A DNA stretch of 64,000 nt, taken from contig NW_024040041.1 in assembly GCF_014851395.1 (NCBI RefSeq), forward strand, positions 9,044,041-9,108,040, written 5' to 3'. Made by a program: the position numbers and the translations under genes. Positions 1 through 12,000 of the stretch are shown here, piece by piece. Source of the DNA: Micropterus salmoides. Its lineage: Eukaryota > Chordata > Actinopteri > Centrarchiformes > Centrarchidae. How positions within the stretch are numbered: the stretch's first letter is position 1; each line of letters opens with the position of its first letter. A model generated the notes under the pieces. It did no database searches. It was given only the letters and a program-made list of their open reading frames with translations, and was not told the origin of the DNA.

Positions 1-301
1 AGCAATGAACCTTAGTTATCATTACAGCATAGACAGTTATCTTGTAAATTGACAAACGTGTAATTCAGGGTACAGTTCAAGCGCTATAAAAGAACCTCGC
101 CATTGACTACCATACATTTTTAAAAAAAAATAAAGGTCCTGTGGGGCAGTAGGGATGGGCTTAGGCTCTATAGACAAGCTCAAATTTGTCTTTTGCTCTT
201 GTTCAGTTAATGACCATGTTGTAATCACGCTAAACTCTTCTGTCTCTCCTAATTAATACTCCTGCCTTGCTATAAACATTTTCCTTTTCATCACTTTTTT
301 C

Positions 302-529
302 TTGCTTCCTTGCTTCCCAAAGATCATTGCTCTGATTTGCAGCACAACCCTCAGTAGAAAGATATGTCAGTCCGCCTCATCTCCTCAGTACATCATCCTG
401 ACTCACTCCACTTCTGTCCTGGCTAACCCTCAACAACCCCTGCACAGCTTTGCCTCCACCTCCTACCCTGACCAGGACCCAGTCTTCCCCCCTCTCACTG
501 TGGCCAACATCCCTGTGTCTCAGGCTTAG
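302..529 (+). CDS. Possible coding remnant or terminal exon, unidentified
   Basis: An open frame runs to a TAG at 527-529. From about 394 (after a CTCCTCAG that could be a splice acceptor) its third codon positions are strongly C/G biased, as in real fish exons. The C-terminal peptide would include DPVFPPLTVANIPVSQA. No GT donor follows, so if real it is a terminal exon. I do not recognise the protein. The reverse strand is also open here, so the strand is uncertain. It could belong to the same plus-strand gene as the exon at 1242-1331 or be chance. Confidence 0.22.
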   Translation: MLPCFPKIIALICSTTLSRKICQSASSPQYIILTHSTSVLANPQQPLHSFASTSYPDQDPVFPPLTVANIPVSQA

Positions 530-1241
530 TGCGCTCTTGTCAGTCTTCACTCTCGCTGTTACGCAGTCTTGACTTTGTCCTATGCTTTGGTATAGAGAAT
601 ACAAATTTGGGTGACTACTGAACCTCTTCAGCTCTTCTCAGCTTGGTCACAGTGCCTTCAGCTCGCTTTAAAGGAAAAATCCAACCTTAAAGATGGCACA
701 ATAATAACAGCCCTCCGTGTTATGTCGTTTGTTTTTAATTCCCACAGATTATTGAGCAAATGCTGATGTGTCAAGATTTTCCAGGCACAGCTGCATTGAG
801 ATTTGGCACCTTTTTCATTTTGCACACATTTTCTGCAATCATGCATCAGTAGGCAAACAAACAACTCCTTTTTTTCCCCTCACTAACTTTTAGCTGGAAA
901 GTGATGTTTGATGTGGCATCAGTGAATGAAGCCTCTTCTGAGATTCTCTTTTTTTAGGAAAATGTATCTACTGTTAAAGAATACATATGTTGGATTTCTC
1001 CTTGAAGTGTCTACTTATTCCTCATTGAACATTTTGCCTGTTTTAGTTCCACACAAGCTTCTTATGTGGCTGCGTGCAGATTAGTAGCAGGTGCTTTAAA
1101 GTACAACCACTCTCTCACACCAACTCATTCTGTGACTGGGTTCATCCTGGGGGTGATGAGGAAGCTGGTTGTTCACTGCACACTTTTCCTTTGTCCCATC
1201 CCTGCTCTTTACTTCCCCATCCTCCTGTGTCCGCATAACAG
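530..1241. other. Unassigned sequence before the 1242 exon
   Basis: AT-rich sequence with no open frame that I can support. Its last 70 bases form a good polypyrimidine tract leading into the CATAACAG acceptor at 1241. It is best explained as the last intron of a plus-strand gene that starts outside the window. Confidence 0.3.
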
Positions 1242-1331
1242 ATTACTGCCATGGTCTGCGCAGTTACCCTCCTGAAACAGATCAAGAAAGGCCAGCAGGA
1301 GATCAGGACGTACTATTCGACCGTGTACTAA
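1242..1331 (+). CDS. Candidate terminal coding exon of an unidentified gene
   Basis: A pyrimidine-rich tract (about 1185-1230) and an AG at 1240-1241 precede exactly 30 codons ending in TAA at 1329-1331. The peptide ends GQQEIRTYYSTVY. Third codon positions are almost all G or C (GTC, TGC, ACC, CTC, CTG, ATC, AAG, GGC, CAG), quite unlike the AT-rich flanks. This is the usual look of a fish coding exon. The downstream 1.15 kb is AT-rich and carries poly(A) signals at 1758 and 2478, consistent with a 3' untranslated region. I could not name the family. The gene body must lie to the left of the window. Confidence 0.4.
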   Translation: MTAMVCAVTLLKQIKKGQQEIRTYYSTVY

Positions 1332-2483
1332 GGATTCAGTTTTCAAAGCTTACCCCCTGCCTCATCAACAAAGACCATCGCTGGAATTCAGGCTAAACCA
1401 GCAAATAAGTGTGTACAGATTTTTATCTGCATGTGAACTACTGATCACTAGTTTAGAACTGAACTTGGAATGGTCTTAAAAGCATTTTTATATCCTAAAA
1501 CAATACATTGTGCTAATAATTTGATCCATTGCAGAGAAAATACCTCCTTTGTTCAGAGCTGCCATCAATATTTGTTTTGTTTTTTTTAAATCATACTACA
1601 ACTCCTTGTGAAATGGATGTTGCTTATAATTAGCTATTATGCATCTAGCTTGAAACGGTCAAAGCTAGACAGCAGGTGCACTCTAGCCTGACAGCCCTCT
1701 ACATGATTGCAGGCGTATAATGTGTAATCTGAGGACCAGACTTTTTTTTTATATATAAATAAAACTTCCACATGTCAAACCTTTTAGCAGTTATGTTAAT
1801 ATGCAGTGCTTTTGTCTGTTGCAGCATGTGGGAGTTTTAAATGCTCACTGAGCCACTGGCAAATATCACTGTGTTAAAGATGTATGTATAAATGCAAAAG
1901 GGAACATTTTCTTTAAAAATCCTTTTAAACTATTTCATAAACTCATAAGTTTAGGTCAAATTAGTTTTGACAACTTATCACACTAGCCATTCTGCATGTC
2001 AGGGTGTAATGACTGCACCGTTACCTTCACTTTTTTGTTACTGCTATTTTTATATACACCATTAATTATTTCTTTGCCATAGCTTATTAAAAATTGCATT
2101 CCATTTAATTTCTTCTGTCCATGATGTGTTTCAGATTGTGACAAATATTCTGCAGGCACATCGGGTTCTGTCTGAGGCTGTTTAACTGATTGTGTAAACA
2201 TTTTGAAGGGAATGCGTCTCAGCTATGAAGCAGTAAGTGCTGTCTTCCTGCGTACGATGGTTTGTTACCGAGGGAAACACCTTGCCATTAACGGACATTA
2301 CAGTCAAACAGTTTTCCCTTCATGTTTCGGTTCCTTCCTCAAGGTCCTGTGACCAAATAAAGGTTCATAAAATGTCCTGTTTAGAAAGAAAACAGCAAAG
2401 TGTCTTGTATTGCTTGTTTTCTCTCTGTACTACTAACTATTGCATTGCACTATATTGTTTAAGTTCACAATTTTTGAAATAAA
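1332..2483 (+). other. Probable 3' untranslated region of the upstream plus-strand gene
   Basis: AT-rich, without supported coding frames. It contains AATAAA at 1758-1763 and again at 2478-2483, the latter followed by a GT-rich stretch. A minus-strand open frame of 72 codons at 1983-2201 is AT-biased and was not accepted as coding. The call depends on the 1242-1331 exon being real. Confidence 0.35.
2478..2483 (+). terminator. Poly(A) signal AATAAA, plus strand
   Basis: A canonical AATAAA about 85 bases from the poly(A) signal of the oppositely oriented ZP gene. The two transcription units therefore appear to end tail-to-tail within roughly 100 bases. Confidence 0.45.
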
Positions 2484-2568
2484 TATTCCACAAAAGGCAT
2501 TTGCCTGCTTCACTGAGACTTGTACTTATTTCCATAAAAAACAAAACAAGAGTGCAGTTGACAGTGTC

Positions 2569-2574
2569 TTTATT
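2569..2574 (-). terminator. Poly(A) signal of the ZP gene
   Basis: AATAAA on the minus strand (TTTATT on plus), only 15 bases after the TGA stop at 2589-2591. This close placement supports the short last exon as the true 3' end and implies a very short 3' untranslated region. Confidence 0.65.
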
Positions 2575-2588
2575 TCATTGTTCACACG

Positions 2589-5500
2589 TCATTCTTGACC
2601 TATGGAGGAAAAAACAAGACTGAAATTTTTACCAATACGTAGCCCTATTTGTGTTGAATTTGCATTGTGTGATACTGGCTTTTAGTGAGCCAATTTGTGA
2701 CGCTCTGTTGCATTTGCAATGCAAATTGAAATATAACGATTTAACTGGGTAATTGGAACCAACTATTCAGCCACAACACATTTAGTGCATTTAAAGAAAT
2801 CCATCTGCAGCATTTGTGTAGCAAATATTCTGTAGGATGGGAACCCACAAGTCGTCATATTTGTTAGTCTCCTGATAATCTACTGGACCTCTTCTCAGTT
2901 TCTCCCCAATGTTTCCACTGTGTTGAACTTACTGATGCAGCCTAGTGTGCAGTCACCATCTGCAGCTGAGCACACTTCTGTCAAGCACAAAAAGTAGATC
3001 TGAGGGGAGAAAAAAAAAAAAAAAAAAAAAAAGGACAGGAAGTGGTTTTATCACACATTATAGTAACGCTTGTGTACATGTGTCCGCCATTACAAGTGGT
3101 TGTTATTGTGTTTTAGGCAGCCTGAAAATGAAGTAGCCCATAACAGACAGTAGGTCACCTCAAAGACAGGAATGTGTGTTTACTTTGTGAGGATGTTTGT
3201 TAAGAGGGAGCTACCTCTGGGTCCTCCAGGTGAGTGTATCCTCCTTTAGCCATGGAGGAGGGACTTGCTGAGGGTAGAGACAAGAAGCTGGAGATATTGA
3301 TCCTCCGGACATCGTGGCGGTCAGAGCGTGGGGAAGGAAGCTGATGTGAATCACCCTGGCTGGAGCAGCTGAACACCACACAGTGGTAAAATCTTTTCAC
3401 AGCGAAACATTTGGATTTACAGCTGCAAGACTGCTTCCAATACACAGTACAATAGCTTAAACTTTTACAAATGTTAAAGTTTGTCCGAAGGTTGGCTTAG
3501 AGAAGCCCCACATCTATCAGATCAAGCCATTATCGCACTGATACTGTAAAGTCAGATCCTGGGATTAGGCCCATTATTAGAGAAAAATACAAACTATATT
3601 GTTATATGAAGGAGAATAGCTTATAACACACTGACATGTCATGTTGACTCCTGCAGCTGCATGTTAGAATCATAATACAACAGACTTCAGGGGTAAATAC
3701 GAGCTCCCACCATCAGATAGAAAGTCAGAAGTTTGTTGTAGTACAATAACACACTAATTCAACAATGCAAAGTATTACGTGTTACGGGGCATAAGAAATA
3801 TTTAACCAGCCAAAGAGATAAATGAATTAGATGTTTTTAAAACCCTTGAGCTTTGCAAATACAAAGCAACATTCAAGGATGAATTACCTTTAAACAGTCA
3901 AGAGACAAAATCCTTTGAAAAGATTATAGCAAGTCAATCATCATCATGCTTACTCTGTTTAACACTCACAACCAAAGCTGACAGGTTCACAACACAATCA
4001 CATTAACTCTTTTCATTGTCCTTTATCTCTGTACAACATACCCATCATAAATGAGCATCCAGCTGGTATATGGAGCTCGAGTGTAAGCCAGACAGGAGTG
4101 AACCAGCAGCACCAGGCCTGGCTCTGGGGGGTCCAGCAGGCTCGCTTCCACATAAACTGGTCTGCCTCTCATGAGGCTGAGAGGCAGATGAGCCTCAGGG
4201 TGGAAGCTGGTGAAGGACTCATCTATAAGGGAAAGAATAAGCAGATGGCAACTGTTGCTCAGACAACGTGCAACTGGTGTTCAAAGTCAGCAGGAGGCAT
4301 GGTGTGCAATTTAAAGAGCGTACAGAGAAGACAGTCACCTGTGGCAATTCTCAGTTGCACAGTGACAATGGCTGGTGTGGACTGAACAGGAAGTGGAGGA
4401 GGTTGATCCATCACATGGAGCCTCACTTCACCTGGAGAACCGGGGGAGGAACTATATTCCACCAGCAACCTATTGACCAACACAGGCAGCTGATATACAG
4501 AAGATAGTGGGCAATGGAAACAAACGTAACAGTGGATGCAGAGCCAGAGCTCTCCCTTTCACCTCCCAGACGTATCTGAAAGTTTTATTACTTGGGTAGA
4601 GGTGACATACTATAATCTGTTTTTCTTCCATTTTGTGTTAGGCTTAATGCCTCCAATTGTAAGAAATGAGGGTAAAATTAAAGCTGCAAGCAGCGTTGGG
4701 CGGGCCCTCGCACTTGTAAGCGCGTCCGCGTGTGAGTCGGCCGAGTTGCACATTCTGGAGCTCTGCCGGTGCGGCTGTGAATTTGCTATGCGGTTATGAC
4801 GCCGCATGAAGGTGTTATATGTCACTTCCTGTGTCCCCTATGTGGAGCTACATAGCACTTGCCGCTATGAATATAAATCGGTATTGACGTGTAGATGTCT
4901 GCGGGGTGGGAGAGTTATCAAGCACGTAAAGTTTGTTTCAGATGTGAGCATGTACACTGAACAATAATGTACCCAAACAATAAAATAAATTCCTTTTATA
5001 TTTCCCTGCCTTGTTGTTTATGTGTACATACAGAGGAAGAATGTGAGAACAGCACACATTTCATCGTTACTTTGTGTTAGAGCATGGGAGAACAGTGGAT
5101 ACTTTTAATACAGCCCACACCCCTAATACTGTGTAACTATAACAAGTAGAGAACAGAAGAAAAAGATGATCTCTCTTTACAACTGTCTGCATAGCTTATT
5201 CATATTGTGTAATGAATGAAAATAAATAGGCCTACTAGGCTCCTCTCTACTTTGACATTTAAGATTAGCTTGTTTGATCCACCTTCATACACATGTGACA
5301 TTACTGTACAACTTGAGAAAGGTGAGTTGTTTTCGCTCCAGCCTGCCTAAAAGAAAAGCGTTTTTGGGATTAAATGGACTTTATTAGCTGCTGCAGTGCA
5401 GGATGAATTCAGAACAGACCCATTTCTCACCTTATTATTCTAAATCATGCAATGAAGAAGAAGAAATGCATAATAAATCCTGTCCACAAATACTGTACAG

Positions 5501-8500
5501 CATGTAGTCTGATGAACAAGACTTGTGTTATAGCTGACTTGGGCAGTGAAATGTTTAATTTTTTTAATTCATGTGGTCATAGTTGTCCACAACTCAAATC
5601 AGAATATAAGAAGAAATGTTTTATACCACCTCAAGAAGGCTTCCTATCAGAAAGGTAGGAAGGTATTTCAAATGTACAACTGCAGTACTTAATTCTAAGT
5701 AAAGTAATTTCCCTGACATTACTGTGTTACGCATGTAAGAGGTTTTATACTTCCTGTGAGTATAATCCAATCAATCTTATTTTCATACTGTATATCCGTT
5801 GTGTAATTTGATAAATTGTGTTGTATGTGGTGCTCGCATCGGGTGCTACTGAGACTTCATTGCCCTCTTCAGAGAAGACTCTGACTGCAACATGCGTCTT
5901 TGTAAAGAGAGAAACAGACAGAAAAAGTCTCTAACTCTGCCTGTCAGCTCGCTCTGCTCCGTTAAAACTGAATTTACCATACAGAATTGAATACGAGTGC
6001 ACTCCAGATTTAGCTGCAGCCAGCTGACCGTGTGCTTCTCCCTATACCGCAGTTCTGTGTCCATGCATGCAGCAAACTGAAAGCACTGTCTGTCGGAGCG
6101 TCTACGTGAAAAGAGAAGGAAGACATTGCTGGTAGTATTGTCTTCAGAGTTGTTAAACACCTCAGCGCACTGAAGGAAGCCATCTGACTGTGTGAGGGGC
6201 AAGATTGTTGATGTCTGCAGGCAGAGTAGGAGCTCTCCTGTCTGACTGGTCCACCAATAGCAGAGAAGATGACCCATTGAGACACAGCCCCTCCTCATTT
6301 GCATAATGAGGCAGAAATGCATACAAAAATTTAAAAAAGACAGGCAGAAATAAATACCATGGGTGAAAATAAATAAGGTAAATAAATACAAAGGAAGAAT
6401 AAAACAGACAAAAATATTAAAACACACATAAATACATTAAAAAAATCAGTAATAAATAAAGTTGAATAAATAAATAAGGTAATTATAACAAAAGGTGAAT
6501 AAGTGCAGGCACTAATTAAAATATATACCTTTATGTCTCCTTGTATAATTTAATTACTACCTACATTTATTTATTTACTTTATTTTTTTGTGTATTTAAT
6601 TGGATGCTTATTTATTTATTGAGCACTTATTTATTTCTGTATTTATTTCTGACTGTGTCAGGATCGGTCCTCCATAGCGGGGTGGGAGAGTTATCAAGCA
6701 CGTAAAGTTTGGTTCAGATGTGAGCATGTACACTGAAGTTACAACAACTTCCTGTGTCATGGCGAAGACTTGATCTTTGACGCCACGCCACGGACACACC
6801 CATTGACGAAAACTCGCAAATAGCACAACTTTTCATCTTCAATGCCTTTAGAAGGCACAGCACAAATTTGAAGTCGGTCGGACTAAATCCCTAGGAGGAG
6901 TTCGTTAAAGTACGAAGTGTGTAAATCATCCAAAATTTGACGTAAAATTCAAAATGGCCGACTTCCTGTTGATTTTAGGGCATCGCTCCAAGAGGCTTTT
7001 TTGTGCGTCTGGACAAGGTACACGTACCACAGAAAATTTGTGCACGTAGGTGAAACGTGCGGCGGGGGCTGCTTCGTTAAAGGTCACTTTCTGTTGCCAG
7101 CAGGTGGCGCTATGACTGTGGGTGAATGTCGGCATGTACATGTGTTCAGGGCGGGACTCTCATCCTACATGTACAGTTTGGTCCAGATGTGAGCATGTAC
7201 ACTGAAGTTACAACAACTTCCTGTTTCATAGCGAATCATCGATGCCACGGACACGCCCATTGACGAAAACTCGCAAATAGCACAACTTTTCATCGTCAAT
7301 GCCTTTAGAAGGCACAGCAGAAATTTGACGTCGATCCGACTAAATCCCTAGGAGGAGTTCGTTAAAGTACGAAGTGTGTAAATCATCCAAAAATGGCCGT
7401 AAAATTCAAAATGGCCGACATCCTGTTGACTTTAGGCTATGGGTTCTTGAGGCTTTTTTGTGCGTCTTGATATGATACATGTCCCCAGAAAATTTCGTAC
7501 ATGTAGGTTGAACGTGAACGAGGGGCTAATCTTTTCCAATTTTCTAGGTGGCGCTAGCGAGTCATTTTGCCACGCCCATGTGCGAAACTTGTAGAATACG
7601 AAATTTTTCACCGGTTCTGACATGTTTGCAAATTTTGGTGAGTTTTCGAGTATGTTTAGGCCATGTCATTTGGGCCTACTTTGCAGAAAAAAAAAAAAAT
7701 CCGAGCAAATTCAATAGGGACCTCGCACGGTCGTGCTCGGGCCCTAACAAGAATGCGTTGTAATCAAGGTCAGAGGATTAACTCCACCTCCTGGCAAAAT
7801 GCCATTTGAAAGCTTTGTAAATTCTTCTCATATAAATGAGCGGACAAAAGGAGCAAAGATTCAGAAATATCCCTTGTGCATTTTACTGATTGCATTAATG
7901 TGTGTTTAATACACTAGCCGATAACTGTCTGTAGACAATTTGTAAAGTCCTTGGCCGTGCAATTGGGTGAGAGAAAAAAAAAAAAAAAAAAAAAAAGAAC
8001 AAATTTGATCAGCAGGAATAATTTGCACCATACAGCCAGCTGCAGAAAATAAAAAGATACTCACAAATGATCAATATGGTTAATGAAATTCACACAGCTG
8101 AGGGCTAAAGGCTCTAGTATCCAGCAGAAATGGATGTTAAAACAAACTTCAGTGCTACAATGCAGATGTTTGACTTCACGAGAGAGAAAACATGCAGAAC
8201 ATGACTAAAGAATTAGATGGTGGCAAAAGACAGCCTTCTAATACCAAGGTAACCTCTTTTTAAGTGTACTTTAAAAAGTAGTGATATACCTTGTTATGGC
8301 AGACAATTGTGTCCTCTTACATTTAATCTTTTGTGTATGTTCTTTTACTACTACTATTATGTTTTATCCTTAACCTTTCCTCTCCTATACTTATGTTAGC
8401 CTGTCCACATTTACCAGAGTTTAGGTCAGAGCTGTGAGATTGTTTTGGTACTTTCCCTCTCTTGTTGTTCCTCTCCTGGAACGTTCATTCAAGGCTGAGA

Positions 8501-8971
8501 GAGGATCTCTGTCTGCCAAAACAGAGACCTAGACTGTGTAAATGATTATGCATCCCTTTGCTCGGGGCCAGACGTTAGGGACTGTCTTAGAAGACAGAAC
8601 CTCTGGTCCAGCTGATTTGTGTTGTAGTACTTCTGTTTAATTCTCTTTTTAAATAAATTCTTCAAAAGGCAACGGTTTGTTGTAACTCAATTATTTGCTC
8701 AGCCCCTCACCAGGAATATAATTTCCACGACATACCTGACAGGAGAGTTATCATGCACAGAGCTGTGGCCTTGAAGAGAATGAGAGTTACCATGGACTTC
8801 CACCAGATGAACCGCTGTCTGACCAAACACCTAACAAAGATATGTAAGAAAAATGGTTTACATCATTTCACAAAACAATCTGATGCAAGTGAGGTCAGCC
8901 AAAGTTTTCATGAAGAGTTACTCCACACACACACATTAAAGTTGAACAGTCAAAGCATCAAAGTGATCTGC

Positions 8972-9003
<32 letters not shown>

Positions 9004-12000
9004 GGGGCTGCATCACCTGGTTTACATACAAGCAGATGTGTGCCTTACGTGTTTGTTTACTCCACAGCCATCCAGGGGGATAATGTACATGTCGGGGTCA
9101 GAGGTCAGCCTCTGGAGTGTGCAGGACACATTACTGACCTCTGAGAAATGAACAGGGGGGGCCACTGCGGGCTCCACCACAGAGTCAGGCACCGCAAAAA
9201 TTAAATGCTGTCCCACTGTACAGTCTGTTGGCTCAAACACACACAGAAAACATGAATACTGAAAGTCCAACAACAATTGTACAGTTGCCAGTAACATCAG
9301 TAGCGCAAATGGACTGTACTTGCATACTGTGTCTTCCCAACACTCAAAGCGCTTTACACAGCATGTCACAGTCACTCATACACACACACTGCCCATTCAT
9401 ACACTGATGGCAGAGGCTAAGATGCCAACTGCTCATTAGAAAGTATCATTCACACACCAATGAGAGCAATTTGGGGGTCAGTATCTTGCTCCCCTTCCAC
9501 ATGCAGACTGGAGGAGCCGGAAATTGAGCCGCTGATCTGATTAGTAGGCGACCCACTATTCCTCCAGAACCACATCTGCCCAAATAGGCTACTAACCCGC
9601 AGCTTGGCAGTGGTTTCAGTGCACTTAAAATTTTTAATAACAGCCTGACAATACATAATCAGCCATAACATTATGACCACCTGCCTAATATTGTGTAGGT
9701 CCCCCTTTTGCCGCCAAAATAGACTGCTTGACCTCTGAAGGTGTGCTGTGGTATCTGGCGCCAAGATTTTAGCAGCAGATCCTTGAAGTCTTGTAAGTTG
9801 CAAGGTGGGGCCTCTATGGCTCAGACTCGTTTGTCCTGCACATCTCACAGAAGCTTGATTGGAATGAGATTTGTCAACACCTTGAACTTATGTTCCTCAA
9901 ACCTTTCCTGAACATTTTTGGCTTTGTGGCAGGATGCATTATTGTGCTAAAAGAGGCCACTGTCATAAGGAATAGCATTTCCATGAAAAACATCGTCTGT
10001 AACAATGCTAAGGTAGGTGGTATGTGTCAAAGTAACATCCACATGAAGGCAGGAGACTGCCCAAAGCATCACACTGTCTCCGCCAGCTTGCCTTCTACCC
10101 ATAGCGCATCCTGGTGCCATGCGTTTCCCAGATTAGCGTCGCACACGCATCCGGCCAACCACGTGATGTAAAAAAAACAAACAAAACAAAACACACAACA
10201 TTCAGACCAGGCTACCTTCTTCCATTGCTCCGTGGTCCAATTCTTTCAGCAGTGGACAGGTGTCAGCATGGGTAGCCTGACTGGTCTGCGGCTAAGCAGC
10301 CCCATACATAACAAAGTGCGATATACTGCGTTTTCAGACAGCTTTCTATCTGCCTTTGCTCCCCATGAGCGTCAAGAAGCCTTGCCCCCACCCACTGACA
10401 TGTGCCATTGGATGTAATTCACTTCTCCTGTCAGTGGTCATAAAGTTACAGCTGACTGGTGTTAACTGTACCCTATCAACGTCCAACTAGTAGCAGAGTT
10501 TGAAAAGTATTAATAAAATATTCAAATTTATTTCCATGTTGTCATGTATGAAAAGACCCAAAATGAACACTGTAGGTGGACTACTTGATTACTATAAGAG
10601 AATTATTTAAAAACAGCTGTCCTAGCTGTTGACAAGTGGTTTACACTGCATTTAATTTTTATAATTCCATGGCTGAAAGCCCATACATGAGTCATCCAGT
10701 TTACTTTATTGTCAGTTATCTTTTTCTCAGCCATGTGTTGAAAGATCTGTTTTGGGAGAGACTCACCCTTCACAGGGTATATAAAGCAGCCCAAAGCAAC
10801 ACTGCCAACAAAATCTGACACCGAGCCAAGGCCACATGGTGAGGCAGAGGGAGTGTATGGAGCAGTCTTGAGGTCACCTGAGGGCAGAGAGTAAACAAAG
10901 AGTGGAGATCTAATTATACTTCAGTTGTTCTATTCAGCAGGTACAAGTCCCAACCAATATCTAGTGACTACTGAACTGTCCCTAGCAATTATTTTGATCA
11001 AAAAATAAAAAATCCTGTCAGTTATTGTCTTTTCAGTGTATTTGGTACACAAACCGCTTACAGCTCTCTTTTTTACGATTCCAATGAGTTTTGAAAGATT
11101 ATGCCCTCTGCCCTCATGCCTCAGTGGTTTGGTCCACTACCTACCTTTTTCAGACCCTTTGAACTTTCTAAAAGCCACTAGTGTCCGATGAGTGACAGAC
11201 CATCAAGGGGAAAGTGAAAAATATACAAACGTGTACTATACCCTCTCCTCTTGCACCGCGCAGGCAGGAGTGAGTGTGAGTTCGTATGATCACCGAGATG
11301 CTCGGTGTTTGAAACTTCACGCTAACACAGGAGAACAAGATGGGGTGGTAGATAAGCAGCCGACTTTGTAGTAACAAAATGTAGAACCAGGTTCTCTGTA
11401 TTTAAGAGCAGGCTTAAGGCTATCCTCTTTGCTAGAGCTTATAGTTAGGGCTGGCTTGAGTCTTACACCATCCCTTAGTTATGCTGCTATAGGCCTAGAC
11501 TGCCAGGGGACTTCCCATGATGCACTGAGCTCCTGTCTCTTCTTTCTCTCCCTCTAGATGCAACCTCATTCCATCAATGCATGTTACTAACTTGACTTCT
11601 TCCTTTTCCCGTAGCCTTGTGCTTTCTTGTCCCTCTCCTATCGCTTTCTGCTGGTTTTTCTGGTTCTGGAGCTATGGAGTCTTAATCTGTGGCTGCGAGT
11701 CGCCTGCTGCTACAATTGTTTACTAGTTCTAATTATCATTTCTATAAATATCTGTACCATCCATTTTCAGTTTGTACCACTATTACCTTTACTTCTATGA
11801 ACACTGTGCTCCCGCCCCCCCCTCTCAACCCTAACCAGTCGAGGCAGATGGCCCTCCACCCCCGCCCCTGGGCTGGAAGATGTAGTGACATGATATATCC
11901 GCAGTGTACCTATCAATGTTAAAACCAAACCTACGCCCTTGCATTCAGGTGTCTAGTTACCACCATAACCAGATGCTAGACCTGTTAGGACTGAATAATG

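Noticed and set aside
1983..2201. Minus-strand open frame as a further C-terminal exon of the ZP gene
   Set aside because: AT-rich codon use, no matching acceptor phase, and it lies beyond the poly(A) signal at 2569.
2933..2980. A terminal exon in another frame ending in TAG (from the AG at 2981)
   Set aside because: It seemed to follow the exon at 3215 in phase, but the acceptor at 3000-3001 gives IYFLCLTEVC, the conserved end of ZP-C, which is decisive.
5846..6427. Minus-strand open frame of 193 codons
   Set aside because: It lies in the inserted, AT-rich part of the 4680-7755 repeat. Codon use is not exon-like and no family is recognised.
8753..9151. Plus-strand open frame of 132 codons
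   Set aside because: It runs across two minus-strand ZP exons and the poly-T tract between them; it is a shadow.
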